DNA of 5,864 bases from an uncultured Clostridia bacterium (lineage in GTDB: Bacteria > Bacillota > Clostridia > Christensenellales > Aristaeellaceae), in the NCBI GenBank assembly GCA_946534455.1, contig CAMNCR010000055.1:1-5864 (forward strand), written 5' to 3'. The notes beneath the pieces were generated by a model. The model searched no databases. It worked only from the letters and a program-made list of their open reading frames with translations, and had not been told where the DNA came from. How positions within the stretch are numbered: position 1 is the stretch's first letter; the number at the start of each line of letters is the position of its first letter. Below are positions 1 to 5,558 of this stretch, piece after piece. The position numbers and the translations under genes are program-made.

Positions 1-81
1 TTTGCCGGAGCAAAGTTTTGTGCGGTCACTTTTCAAAGTAAATTCCGGTTTTGGTGTAGTAAATTCCGGAAACTGCTAACA
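1..81. mobile_element. Possible terminal end of an IS21-like insertion sequence (partial)
   Basis: Seen: this stretch is AT-richer than the genes that follow (about 41% G+C by hand count). It has two exact copies of AGTAAATTCCGG 21 bases apart and a small dyad, ACTTT-TC-AAAGT, at 28-39. Read on the minus strand it starts TGTTAGCAG at position 81, giving a TG...CA style terminus. Known: IS21-family elements have TG/CA ends and carry several direct repeats of roughly 20-base period near each end, where the IstA transposase binds. Inference: the window may open inside such an element, with its boundary near 81, about 48 bases before surE. No transposase gene and no second end are visible, so a target duplication cannot be checked. 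The alternative is a native operator region for surE. Confidence 0.4.
37..69. repeat. Direct repeat pair AGTAAATTCCGG, 21-base period
   Basis: Two identical 12-base copies lie at 37-48 and 58-69. The 21-base period is close to two turns of B-DNA, so both copies would face the same side of the helix, as expected for cooperative protein binding. They could be transposase-binding repeats at an IS end or operator half-sites in front of surE. The second copy runs on into the palindrome TTCCGGAA at 64-71. Confidence 0.75.
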
Positions 82-129
82 CCATAAAAATCCTGGCTGC
101 AGCGCGAAAAAGGATGCGATGGAGGGCTT

Positions 130-852
130 ATGAGAAAACAGATACTGATCACCAACGATGACGGGATCGGCGCGGACGGCCTCCGCAAGCTGGCGGAAAC
201 CGCATGCAGGCTGGGCGATGTGACCGTGGTGGCGCCCGATGCCCAGCGCAGCGCCGCCTCCCATCACTGCATCTTCAGCAGGCCGCTGATCCTGCGGGAA
301 TACGACTTTGGCATGGCCGGCGTGAAGGCATACACCTTGGACGGAACGCCCGCCGACTGCGTGAGGGTCGGCATTTTTGCGGCGGCGGAGATCCGGCCCG
401 ACGTCGTCCTGTCCGGGATCAACCACGGCTTTAACATCTCCTCCGATATCCAGTATTCCGGAACCGTCGGCGCGGCCCTGGAAGCGGCTTTTCTGGGCGT
501 TCACGGCATTGCGGTCTCCTATGGCAATTATCAGTTCAACGCCACCGACATTGTGGACCGGTACCTGCCGGGGCTGCTGGAGGAATATATGGAAAAACCG
601 CTGCCGGCCAATCAGATCTGGAACATCAATATTCCGGACTGCCCCGCGGACGAATGCAGGGGCATTCTGCGGAATACCTTCATGAACACGGAGCATTTTT
701 ACGATGATCAGTACCTGAAGGAAAAAACGGACGAGAAAACATGGCGGATTACCAACATCGCCGAACGGATCTGGAAGGGCCCTGCGCATTCCGATCTGGA
801 CGCGGTGAGCCGGCAGTACATTTCAGTCGGAACGGTGACGAACCTGACCTGA
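130..852 (+). CDS. surE: 5'/3'-nucleotidase SurE (survival protein)
   Basis: SurE is a cytosolic, divalent-metal-dependent phosphatase. It removes phosphate from 5'- and 3'-nucleoside monophosphates, and some members act on short polyphosphate; it is linked to stationary-phase and stress survival. The 240-residue length fits the family. The N-terminus ILITNDDG holds the metal-binding Asp10-Asp11. Ser41 (in QRSAAS) and Asn98 (in LSGINHG) fill the other usual metal-ligand positions. The stretch YSGTVGAALEAAFLG at about 109-123 is the family signature, and the C-terminus keeps the D-x-x-A-V-x-x-x-Y-x-S pattern. The ATG at 130 puts the first beta strand at residue 4. GGAGGG at 121-126 lies only three bases before it, which is tight, but the nearby ATGs at 114 and 119 are out of frame. 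No clear promoter is seen; the gene may rely on the AT-rich region upstream. It is followed by 70 noncoding bases and then the repair gene. Confidence 0.95.
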   Translation: MRKQILITNDDGIGADGLRKLAETACRLGDVTVVAPDAQRSAASHHCIFSRPLILREYDFGMAGVKAYTLDGTPADCVRVGIFAAAEIRPDVVLSGINHGFNISSDIQYSGTVGAALEAAFLGVHGIAVSYGNYQFNATDIVDRYLPGLLEEYMEKPLPANQIWNINIPDCPADECRGILRNTFMNTEHFYDDQYLKEKTDEKTWRITNIAERIWKGPAHSDLDAVSRQYISVGTVTNLT

Positions 853-863
853 GCGGAAGGCTT

Positions 864-888
864 CGGGATCCGGACGGGTCCGATCCCG
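864..888 (+). other. Intergenic hairpin between surE and the repair gene
   Basis: CGGGATC (864-870) and GATCCCG (882-888) are perfect complements. GGA/TCC continue the stem inside a bulged C at 871, leaving the loop CGGG. No T-run follows; the next bases are G-rich (about 889-902). It is therefore not a canonical intrinsic terminator. It is more likely an mRNA structure that separates or stabilises the surE and downstream segments. Confidence 0.55.
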
Positions 889-922
889 CGGGGCGGGGGA
901 GGAAGAAAGCGGGAGGAACAGA

Positions 923-1636
923 ATGAACAGAGACGAGATTGTCGCGGAGCTGCTCCGGCTGCGGGATGAGAAGTATGCCCGGATGCAGGTGAGGATCCTT
1001 CCCACGGTGAAGCCCGACAGGATCATCGGAGTCAGAACCCCGGAGCTTCGCGCCATGGCCAGAGGCCTGAGCCGGGAGCAGGAGACGGAGACCTTTCTGC
1101 GCGATCTTCCGCATCCGTATTTTGACGAGGATCAGCTCCATGCCTTTGTCATATCCCTGGAGAAGGATTTTGACAGGTGCCTGGCGAGGGTGGAGGCTTT
1201 TCTGCCCTTCATTGACAACTGGGCCACGTGTGACCAGCTTTCACCGAAGGCGTTCAGAAAGGAGCCGGAAAAGCTGCTGCCGTCCATTCAGACCTGGATC
1301 CGGTCGGAGAGGACCTATACGGTCCGGTTCGCCATCGGCATGCTGATGCAGCATTTTCTGGATGAACGCTTCGATCCGGCCTATCCGGAGCTGGTGGCGG
1401 GCGTCCGGTCGCAGGAATACTACGTCAACATGATGATCGCCTGGTATTTTGCGACGGCTCTGGCCAAGCAGTATGAGCGGGTGCTGCCTTATCTGGAGGA
1501 GAAGAGGCTGGCCCCCTGGGTGCATAACAAGACTATTCAGAAGAGCGTGGAAAGCAATCGAATCACGGAAAAGCAGAAGGCTTACCTGAAGACGCTCAGG
1601 GTGAAGCCGGCCGGAATGGAGGCGGATGGAGAATGA
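923..1636 (+). CDS. DNA alkylation repair protein, AlkD-like HEAT-repeat family (COG4912)
   Basis: Known: this family consists of all-helical HEAT-like repeat proteins related to the AlkC/AlkD glycosylases, which excise 3- and 7-alkylpurines without flipping the base. Seen: 237 residues, the usual length, with strongly family-like blocks: GVRTPELRAMA (36-46), YFDEDQLHAF (66-75), PFIDNWATCDQLSPK (95-109), TYTVRFAIGMLMQ (131-143), YYVNMMIAWYFATALAKQYE (166-185) and a C-terminal HNKTIQKSVES. Trp100 and Asp104, with Trp174, have a spacing similar to the Trp-Asp-Trp DNA-contacting and catalytic set of Bacillus AlkD. That match is an inference from spacing. Many clostridial members are uncharacterised, so glycosylase activity is likely but unproven. 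GGAGG at 912-916 sits six bases before the ATG, a strong site that fixes the start. The stop overlaps the pcp start by ATGA. Confidence 0.9.
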   Translation: MNRDEIVAELLRLRDEKYARMQVRILPTVKPDRIIGVRTPELRAMARGLSREQETETFLRDLPHPYFDEDQLHAFVISLEKDFDRCLARVEAFLPFIDNWATCDQLSPKAFRKEPEKLLPSIQTWIRSERTYTVRFAIGMLMQHFLDERFDPAYPELVAGVRSQEYYVNMMIAWYFATALAKQYERVLPYLEEKRLAPWVHNKTIQKSVESNRITEKQKAYLKTLRVKPAGMEADGE

Positions 1637-2172
1637 ACATCATTGTCACCGGCTTTGAACCCTTCGGCGGAGAATCAACCAATGCGTCCTGGGAAGCCGT
1701 GAAGGAACTGGAGGGGGTTCAGACGATTCTTCTTCCGGTTTCCTTCCGGCGCGCGGCGGCCCTGATCCGGGAAATGACCTTCTCCCGCCAGGATGCCGTG
1801 ATCTGCGTGGGGGAGGCCGGGGGACGGGACCGGATCTCGGTGGAGCGGGTGGCTGTGAACCTGATGGATGCCAGGATTCCGGATGAGGACGGATACCAGC
1901 CCGTGGATCTCAAAATCAGCGAAAACGGGCCGGCGGCCTATTTTTCCACGCTTCCGACCCGCGCAATGGCCGGAGCGATGGAAAACGCGGAGCTGTCCTA
2001 CACCGCGGGGACCTATGTCTGCAACACGGTCTTCTATACCCTGATGGAGAAGGTCGGGGACACCCTCCCCGCGGGCTTTATTCACGTGCCGAAGACCATG
2101 GAGACCGCCCGGGTGACGGAAGCGCTGGCGGCGGCTGTGAGGATCCTGGCGGGCAGCGGGGGCAGGGAATGA
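1633..2172 (+). CDS. pcp: Pyroglutamyl-peptidase I (pyrrolidone-carboxylate peptidase), short form
   Basis: This cytosolic cysteine peptidase (MEROPS C15) removes N-terminal pyroglutamate from peptides. Seen: N-terminus IIVTGFEPFGGESTNASWEA; ICVGEAGGRDRISVERVAVN with catalytic Glu71; DARIP at 79-83; GPAAYFSTLPTRAM at 99-112; TAGTYVCNTVFYTL with nucleophile Cys130; and GFIHVP with catalytic His151. The full Glu-Cys-His set is therefore present. At 179 residues it is shorter than the usual 200-215. The loss is in the variable segment after the first helix (about residues 24-40) and in the C-terminal helices, not in the active site. The start is fixed by the N-terminal VTGF motif. ATG overlaps the preceding stop (ATGA), and GGAGG at 1618-1622 inside the upstream gene can serve as its ribosome site ten bases away. 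Translational coupling to the repair gene is likely, although their pathways have no obvious link. Confidence 0.93.
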   Translation: MNIIVTGFEPFGGESTNASWEAVKELEGVQTILLPVSFRRAAALIREMTFSRQDAVICVGEAGGRDRISVERVAVNLMDARIPDEDGYQPVDLKISENGPAAYFSTLPTRAMAGAMENAELSYTAGTYVCNTVFYTLMEKVGDTLPAGFIHVPKTMETARVTEALAAAVRILAGSGGRE

Positions 2173-2184
2173 AAAAAAGGCTTT

Positions 2185-2200
2185 CCCGCCGCCGGCAGGG
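2185..2200. other. GC-rich imperfect hairpin after pcp
   Basis: CCCGCC (2185-2190) can pair with GGC-A-GGG (2194-2200) around a three-base loop and a bulged A. On the + strand the next bases are GTGCAAAATT, with no T-run, so it is at best a weak end to the pcp transcript. Some read-through into the signalling cassette is possible. Confidence 0.3.
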
Positions 2201-2208
2201 GTGCAAAA

Positions 2209-2229
2209 TTGTCCCGCGGGAGTAGACAA
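2209..2229. promoter_or_regulatory. Nested dyads next to the cassette promoter (candidate operator)
   Basis: TCCCGCGGGA at 2212-2221 is a perfect 10-base palindrome that ends two bases before the predicted -35. A second inverted repeat, TTGTC (2209-2213) and GACAA (2225-2229), partly overlaps it and covers the -35 itself. A regulator bound here could block or recruit polymerase. Any link to a specific regulator is unknown. Confidence 0.35.
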
Positions 2230-2251
2230 AATGAATCCTGTATGCTAAAGT
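2223..2251 (+). promoter_or_regulatory. Housekeeping-sigma promoter with extended -10 for the signalling cassette
   Basis: The -35 TAGACA (2223-2228) matches TTGACA at five of six positions. A 17-base spacer leads to the -10 TAAAGT (2246-2251), four of six to TATAAT, preceded by TGC (2243-2245) as an extended -10. Expected transcription start is near 2257-2259, giving a leader of about 90 bases before the kinase ATG. This is the best promoter-like sequence seen in the window and fits a separate transcript for the kinase, regulator and HPt genes. Confidence 0.6.
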
Positions 2252-2254
2252 GGA

Positions 2255-2353
2255 ATGAAGAAAAAGCACAATCAAAAGGCGGAAGAAGAAAGCAGCATAC
2301 CGATCGCAGAGGATCATTCTGCCCTTCTTCCGGACAGAGGAACTGAAAAATGA
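2255..2353 (+). CDS. Candidate small ORF, 32 codons, in the leader of the kinase gene
   Basis: Reading from ATG at 2255 gives a 32-residue charged peptide (MKKKHNQKAEEESS... ending ...PDRGTEK). Its TGA overlaps the kinase ATG by ATGA, the same junction used by the other cassette genes. Arguments against: no ribosome binding site separates it from the -10; its ATG falls almost at the predicted transcription start, so it would have to be leaderless or come from an upstream start; and only about 13 of 31 sense codons after the ATG end in G or C, below its neighbours. It has no recognisable domain, signal peptide or membrane segment. It could be a coupling leader peptide or chance. Confidence 0.25.
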   Translation: MKKKHNQKAEEESSIPIAEDHSALLPDRGTEK

Positions 2354-3858
2354 CACAATGGCAGATTTACGGGTTGGTGTACGGCGGAGCTGCGCTGATG
2401 GTATGGAACATCATCTGCTTTCTTCGCTATGTTCGGTTCCTGAAAAACCAGAAAAGCTGGCGCCGCCGCGGCGGGCTTTTGTATGTGCCGGTGATTCTGC
2501 TGATGCTGTTTCTGACGGGATATCTGCTGGTCGGCATCATCGGGAAGCCGGATGTGATCGTGGCGAGCATTCTGTTCGGAGGCAGCATTTTCGTCTTTAT
2601 CATGTATCAGATGCTGAACAGGATCACCCAGCAGATCATGGAAGGGGAAAGGCTGGAAGCGGAGCTCTCCGCCAAAGAGGAGAGCAGCCGGATGAAGACC
2701 CGCTTCCTGGCGACCATGAGCCATGAGATGAAAACGCCGCTGAACGTGATTCTCGGCCTGGATACCCTGGCTCTGAAAAATCCGGAGCTGCAGCCGGAAA
2801 CCCGGGAGCAGCTTGGGAAAATCGATCTGAGCGCGCGGCATCTGCTGAGCATGATCCAGAACATGCTGGAGATGAACGAGCTGGAAAACGGCCACGCGAA
2901 GCTCAAAAACGAGGAGTTTTCCCTGCGGGAAGCGCTGGACCAGGTCAACGCGATTACGACCACCCTGTGCGCGGCCAAGGGGCTGCACTACGAGATCCTG
3001 CTTCCGAAGGCAAAGGATTATATGCTTTACGGGGATGTGACCCAGCTGAAGCAGGCGCTGCTGAGCATCCTGAGCAACGCGGTGAAATATACCGAATCCC
3101 CCGGCACGGTTCGCTTTTCGGTGGAGGTCTATCCCCGCAACGACAAGCGGAGGAATTGCCTGTTCACCATTTCGGACACGGGAATCGGAATCGATCCGGA
3201 ATTCCTGCCCCGGGTTTTTGACAGCTTCACCCAGGAGGAAAGCGGGTCCACCACGCGCTACGGGGGCAGCGGCCTGAGCCTTGCGGTCACGAAGAAAATG
3301 GTGGAGCTGATGGACGGGATGATCCGCGTCCAGAGCCAGAAAAACGTGGGCACCGTGTTTACGCTGAGCATTCCCATGCAGTGCCTTCGTGAAACCAGCC
3401 TGACCCAGCCGGAGGAAGCGGCGCCGATCTCCCTGGAGGGAAAGCGCGTTCTGATCGTGGAGGACCTTCCGGAAAACGCGGAAATTGTGGCGGATCTGCT
3501 GGAGCTGGAAGGGGTTGAGACGGAGCTGGCCGAGAACGGGAAGGTCGCGGTGGACATGATGGAGCGCTCTGAGGAGGGCTACTACGATGCCATCCTGATG
3601 GACCTGCGGATGCCGGTGATGGACGGGCTGGAGGCAACCCGGCGAATCCGCGCCCTGAACCGGGAGGATGCCCGGACGGTGCCGATTATCGCGCTGACCG
3701 CTAACGCCTTTGACAACGATGTGAAGGCGTCCCTCAGCGCCGGAATGAACGCGCATCTGGCCAAGCCCACGGACGCTGAGCTGCTTTACGACACGCTGAA
3801 GGAATACATTCGCCCCAGAGCGGAAAGGACCCCTACGGAAGAGGCTGAGCATGCATGA
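2350..3858 (+). CDS. Hybrid sensor histidine kinase: three TM helices, HisKA, HATPase_c, REC
   Basis: A membrane-bound kinase that autophosphorylates on His and passes the phosphate to its own receiver. Residues 7-25, 43-64 and 69-89 are hydrophobic helices. The loop 26-42 is strongly basic and should be cytoplasmic, which puts the N-terminus outside and leaves only about four residues between helices 2 and 3 exposed. No PAS, HAMP, Cache or other sensor domain is seen. A helical linker (about 90-118) leads to the HisKA domain with phosphoacceptor His125 in MSHEMKTPLN. The ATPase domain has an N-box Asn243 (LSNAVKYT), G1 DTGIG (276-280), F-box FDSF (290-293) and G2 GGSGLSL (305-311). After a short linker comes REC (about 365-487) with Glu371/Asp372, phosphoacceptor Asp418 (MDLRMPVMDG), Thr450 and Lys472. 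All key residues are present. AGAGGAA at 2336-2342 lies seven bases before the ATG. The stop overlaps the next gene by ATGA. The receiver needs an HPt partner, which the third cassette gene supplies. Confidence 0.93.
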   Translation: MTQWQIYGLVYGGAALMVWNIICFLRYVRFLKNQKSWRRRGGLLYVPVILLMLFLTGYLLVGIIGKPDVIVASILFGGSIFVFIMYQMLNRITQQIMEGERLEAELSAKEESSRMKTRFLATMSHEMKTPLNVILGLDTLALKNPELQPETREQLGKIDLSARHLLSMIQNMLEMNELENGHAKLKNEEFSLREALDQVNAITTTLCAAKGLHYEILLPKAKDYMLYGDVTQLKQALLSILSNAVKYTESPGTVRFSVEVYPRNDKRRNCLFTISDTGIGIDPEFLPRVFDSFTQEESGSTTRYGGSGLSLAVTKKMVELMDGMIRVQSQKNVGTVFTLSIPMQCLRETSLTQPEEAAPISLEGKRVLIVEDLPENAEIVADLLELEGVETELAENGKVAVDMMERSEEGYYDAILMDLRMPVMDGLEATRRIRALNREDARTVPIIALTANAFDNDVKASLSAGMNAHLAKPTDAELLYDTLKEYIRPRAERTPTEEAEHA

Positions 3859-5558
3859 TCAAAGCGGGACGGATTGAACGCACCAAAACGGTTCTGGTGG
3901 TGGACGACCAGGAAATCAACCGGGACTTCCTGGAGGCCATCCTGGAGGAACAGTATGCGATTCTGTTTGCGGAGAACGGACAGGAAGCGCTGGAAGTCAT
4001 GACCGCCCACAGGGAAGAGCTGTCCGTGATCATGCTGGATCTGATGATGCCCGTCATGAACGGCTTTGAGGTGCTGCAGCGGGTCCGGGAGGACGAGGAG
4101 CTGCAGAAAATCCCCATTATCGTGCTGACCGCGGAGCGGGAGGCGGAGCTGCGGGCGCTGCAGGCCGGCGCGGCGGACTTCATTACGAAGCCGTTTGACG
4201 AAATCGAAGTCATTCTGGCGCGGGTAGGCCGGATCATTGAAATGAGCGAGGGGCGGAAGCTGATCTCCGCCGCGGAACGGGATCCGCTCTCGGGCCTGTA
4301 CAGCCGGAACTTCTATCTTGAATATGTCAGCCGCCTGTTCCGGTATCACCCGGAGCTGCATCTGGATGCGGTGGTTCTGAACATCGAGCAGTTTCATTCC
4401 GTCAACGCGCTGCACGGCCGGGAGTTCGGAGATGAGGTGCTGCGGGTCATCGGCTCCGAGGTCCGCGCCTTTCTGGCGGAAACGGAGGGCATTGCGGGCC
4501 GCATGGACGGCGACCGGTTTGGAATCTTCTGCAGGAAGCAGGCGGATTATGCCCAGGTGCTGAAGCGGTTTCAGCAGAAGCTGAACGAGCGTTTCCCGGA
4601 TGTCAACATTCATCTGCGGATGGGCGTGTGCCCCTGGGGAGAAAACGCCGACCCGGTGACGATGACGGATCGGGCCAGATCCGCCAACAGCATGGTGCGA
4701 AGAAACTACAAGAATCCCCTGAAAATCTTCGACGCGGAGATGCAGCGCCGGGAGCTGCTGCATCAGCGCCTGCTCAACGACCTGAACCGGGCACTGGAGG
4801 AGAAGCAGATCACGGTTTTCTATCAGCCGAAATACGACATCCAGAGCACGCCGCCCCGGCTGTCCAGCGCGGAGGCGCTGGTTCGCTGGCAGCATCCGGA
4901 GCTGGGCATGATCTCGCCCGGCGTCTTCGTGCCGCTGTTTGAGGGAAACGGGCTGATCGGGCTGATCGACAATTACGTATGGGCCGAGGCCGCGCGGCAG
5001 GTGGCCAGATGGCGCGAACAGTTCGGCTTCGCCCTGCCGGTTTCCGTCAACCTGTCCCGCAGCGACATGCTGGACCTGCATCTGGAGGAGCGGCTGGTGC
5101 GGCTGATCGAGGAGAACGGGCTGGAATACGGGGATATCAAGCTGGAAGTGACAGAGTCCGCCTATACCGATAACGCGCAGATGGTGCTGGATGTCATCCG
5201 CCGGCTGCGGGACATCGGGTTCGAGATTGAAATGGACGACTTCGGCTCCGGATACTCCTCCCTGAACATGCTTTCCGAGATGCCGATCGACGTGCTGAAG
5301 CTGGACATGAAATTCATCAGCAATATCGCGGTCAGCGAGACGGCCCGGCGCCTGGTGCTGCTGATGCTGGATATCGCCAGGTATCTGCGGGTCAGGGTGG
5401 TTGCGGAGGGCGTTGAAAACGGGGAGCAGCTGCAGATCCTGCGGGACAGCGGATGCGAACTGGTTCAGGGCTACTATTTTTCCAGACCGGTTCCCCCGCA
5501 GGCATTTGAAGAGCTGATCAGGAAGGAACTTCAAACGGAAAGGACAGAGGGAAAATGA
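3855..5558 (+). CDS. Response regulator REC / degenerate GGDEF / EAL, predicted c-di-GMP phosphodiesterase
   Basis: A cytosolic regulator of 567 residues. REC (about 11-130) has Asp17/Asp18, phosphoacceptor Asp62 (MLDLMMPVMNG), Thr92 and Lys112. The GGDEF-type domain (about 139-296) opens with the usual DPLSGLYSRNFY, but its signature reads DGDRF (218-222) in place of GGDEF. The first metal Asp is replaced by Asn176, and there is no RxxD inhibitory site, so cyclase activity is unlikely. It may still bind GTP and act as a regulatory domain. The EAL domain (about 300-555) keeps the set needed to cut c-di-GMP to pGpG: Glu340 in EAL, Asn399, Glu431, Asp461-Asp462 in DDFGSGYSSL, Lys482, Glu518 and Gln538. 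Phosphorylation at Asp62 is therefore predicted to alter c-di-GMP breakdown, and so motility, adhesion or biofilm; the direction is unknown. The ATG at 3855 overlaps the kinase stop, with AGAGG at 3840-3844 as ribosome site. The stop overlaps the HPt gene. Confidence 0.93.
   Translation: MIKAGRIERTKTVLVVDDQEINRDFLEAILEEQYAILFAENGQEALEVMTAHREELSVIMLDLMMPVMNGFEVLQRVREDEELQKIPIIVLTAEREAELRALQAGAADFITKPFDEIEVILARVGRIIEMSEGRKLISAAERDPLSGLYSRNFYLEYVSRLFRYHPELHLDAVVLNIEQFHSVNALHGREFGDEVLRVIGSEVRAFLAETEGIAGRMDGDRFGIFCRKQADYAQVLKRFQQKLNERFPDVNIHLRMGVCPWGENADPVTMTDRARSANSMVRRNYKNPLKIFDAEMQRRELLHQRLLNDLNRALEEKQITVFYQPKYDIQSTPPRLSSAEALVRWQHPELGMISPGVFVPLFEGNGLIGLIDNYVWAEAARQVARWREQFGFALPVSVNLSRSDMLDLHLEERLVRLIEENGLEYGDIKLEVTESAYTDNAQMVLDVIRRLRDIGFEIEMDDFGSGYSSLNMLSEMPIDVLKLDMKFISNIAVSETARRLVLLMLDIARYLRVRVVAEGVENGEQLQILRDSGCELVQGYYFSRPVPPQAFEELIRKELQTERTEGK

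Noticed and set aside
14..25. A third, diverged copy of the AGTAAATTCCGG repeat (AGTTTTGTGCGG).
   Set aside because: Only seven of twelve positions match and the spacing is 23, not 21, so it cannot be told from chance.
18..91. Promoter candidates for surE, such as TTGGTG at 51-56 or TTGTGC at 18-23 as a -35.
   Set aside because: None has a convincing -10 at 16-18 bases. The AT-rich bases may drive transcription, but no specific site can be supported.
76..789. A 237-codon minus-strand frame covering surE.
   Set aside because: The + strand reading is a complete SurE with all metal ligands. The minus-strand product has no recognisable family features.
130..2172. The surE, repair and pcp genes as one dedicated functional system or defence island.
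   Set aside because: All three are common housekeeping or salvage genes in Clostridia. Shared direction and one overlap do not show a joint function.
2172..2200. A possible minus-strand terminator: the GC-rich hairpin followed, on the minus strand, by a run of seven T.
   Set aside because: The T-run is six bases away from the stem, the stem is imperfect, and no minus-strand gene is present to be terminated.
2314..3852. A 512-codon open frame on the minus strand opposite the histidine kinase gene.
   Set aside because: Same reasoning: low-complexity His/Gln/Arg-rich product, no recognisable motif, and full overlap with a well-supported + strand gene.
3786..5534. A 582-codon open frame on the minus strand opposite the response regulator gene.
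   Set aside because: It is rich in Gln, His, Arg and Pro with no domain pattern, and lies opposite a gene whose domains are unmistakable. Such frames arise when GC-rich codon choice removes stops from the opposite strand.
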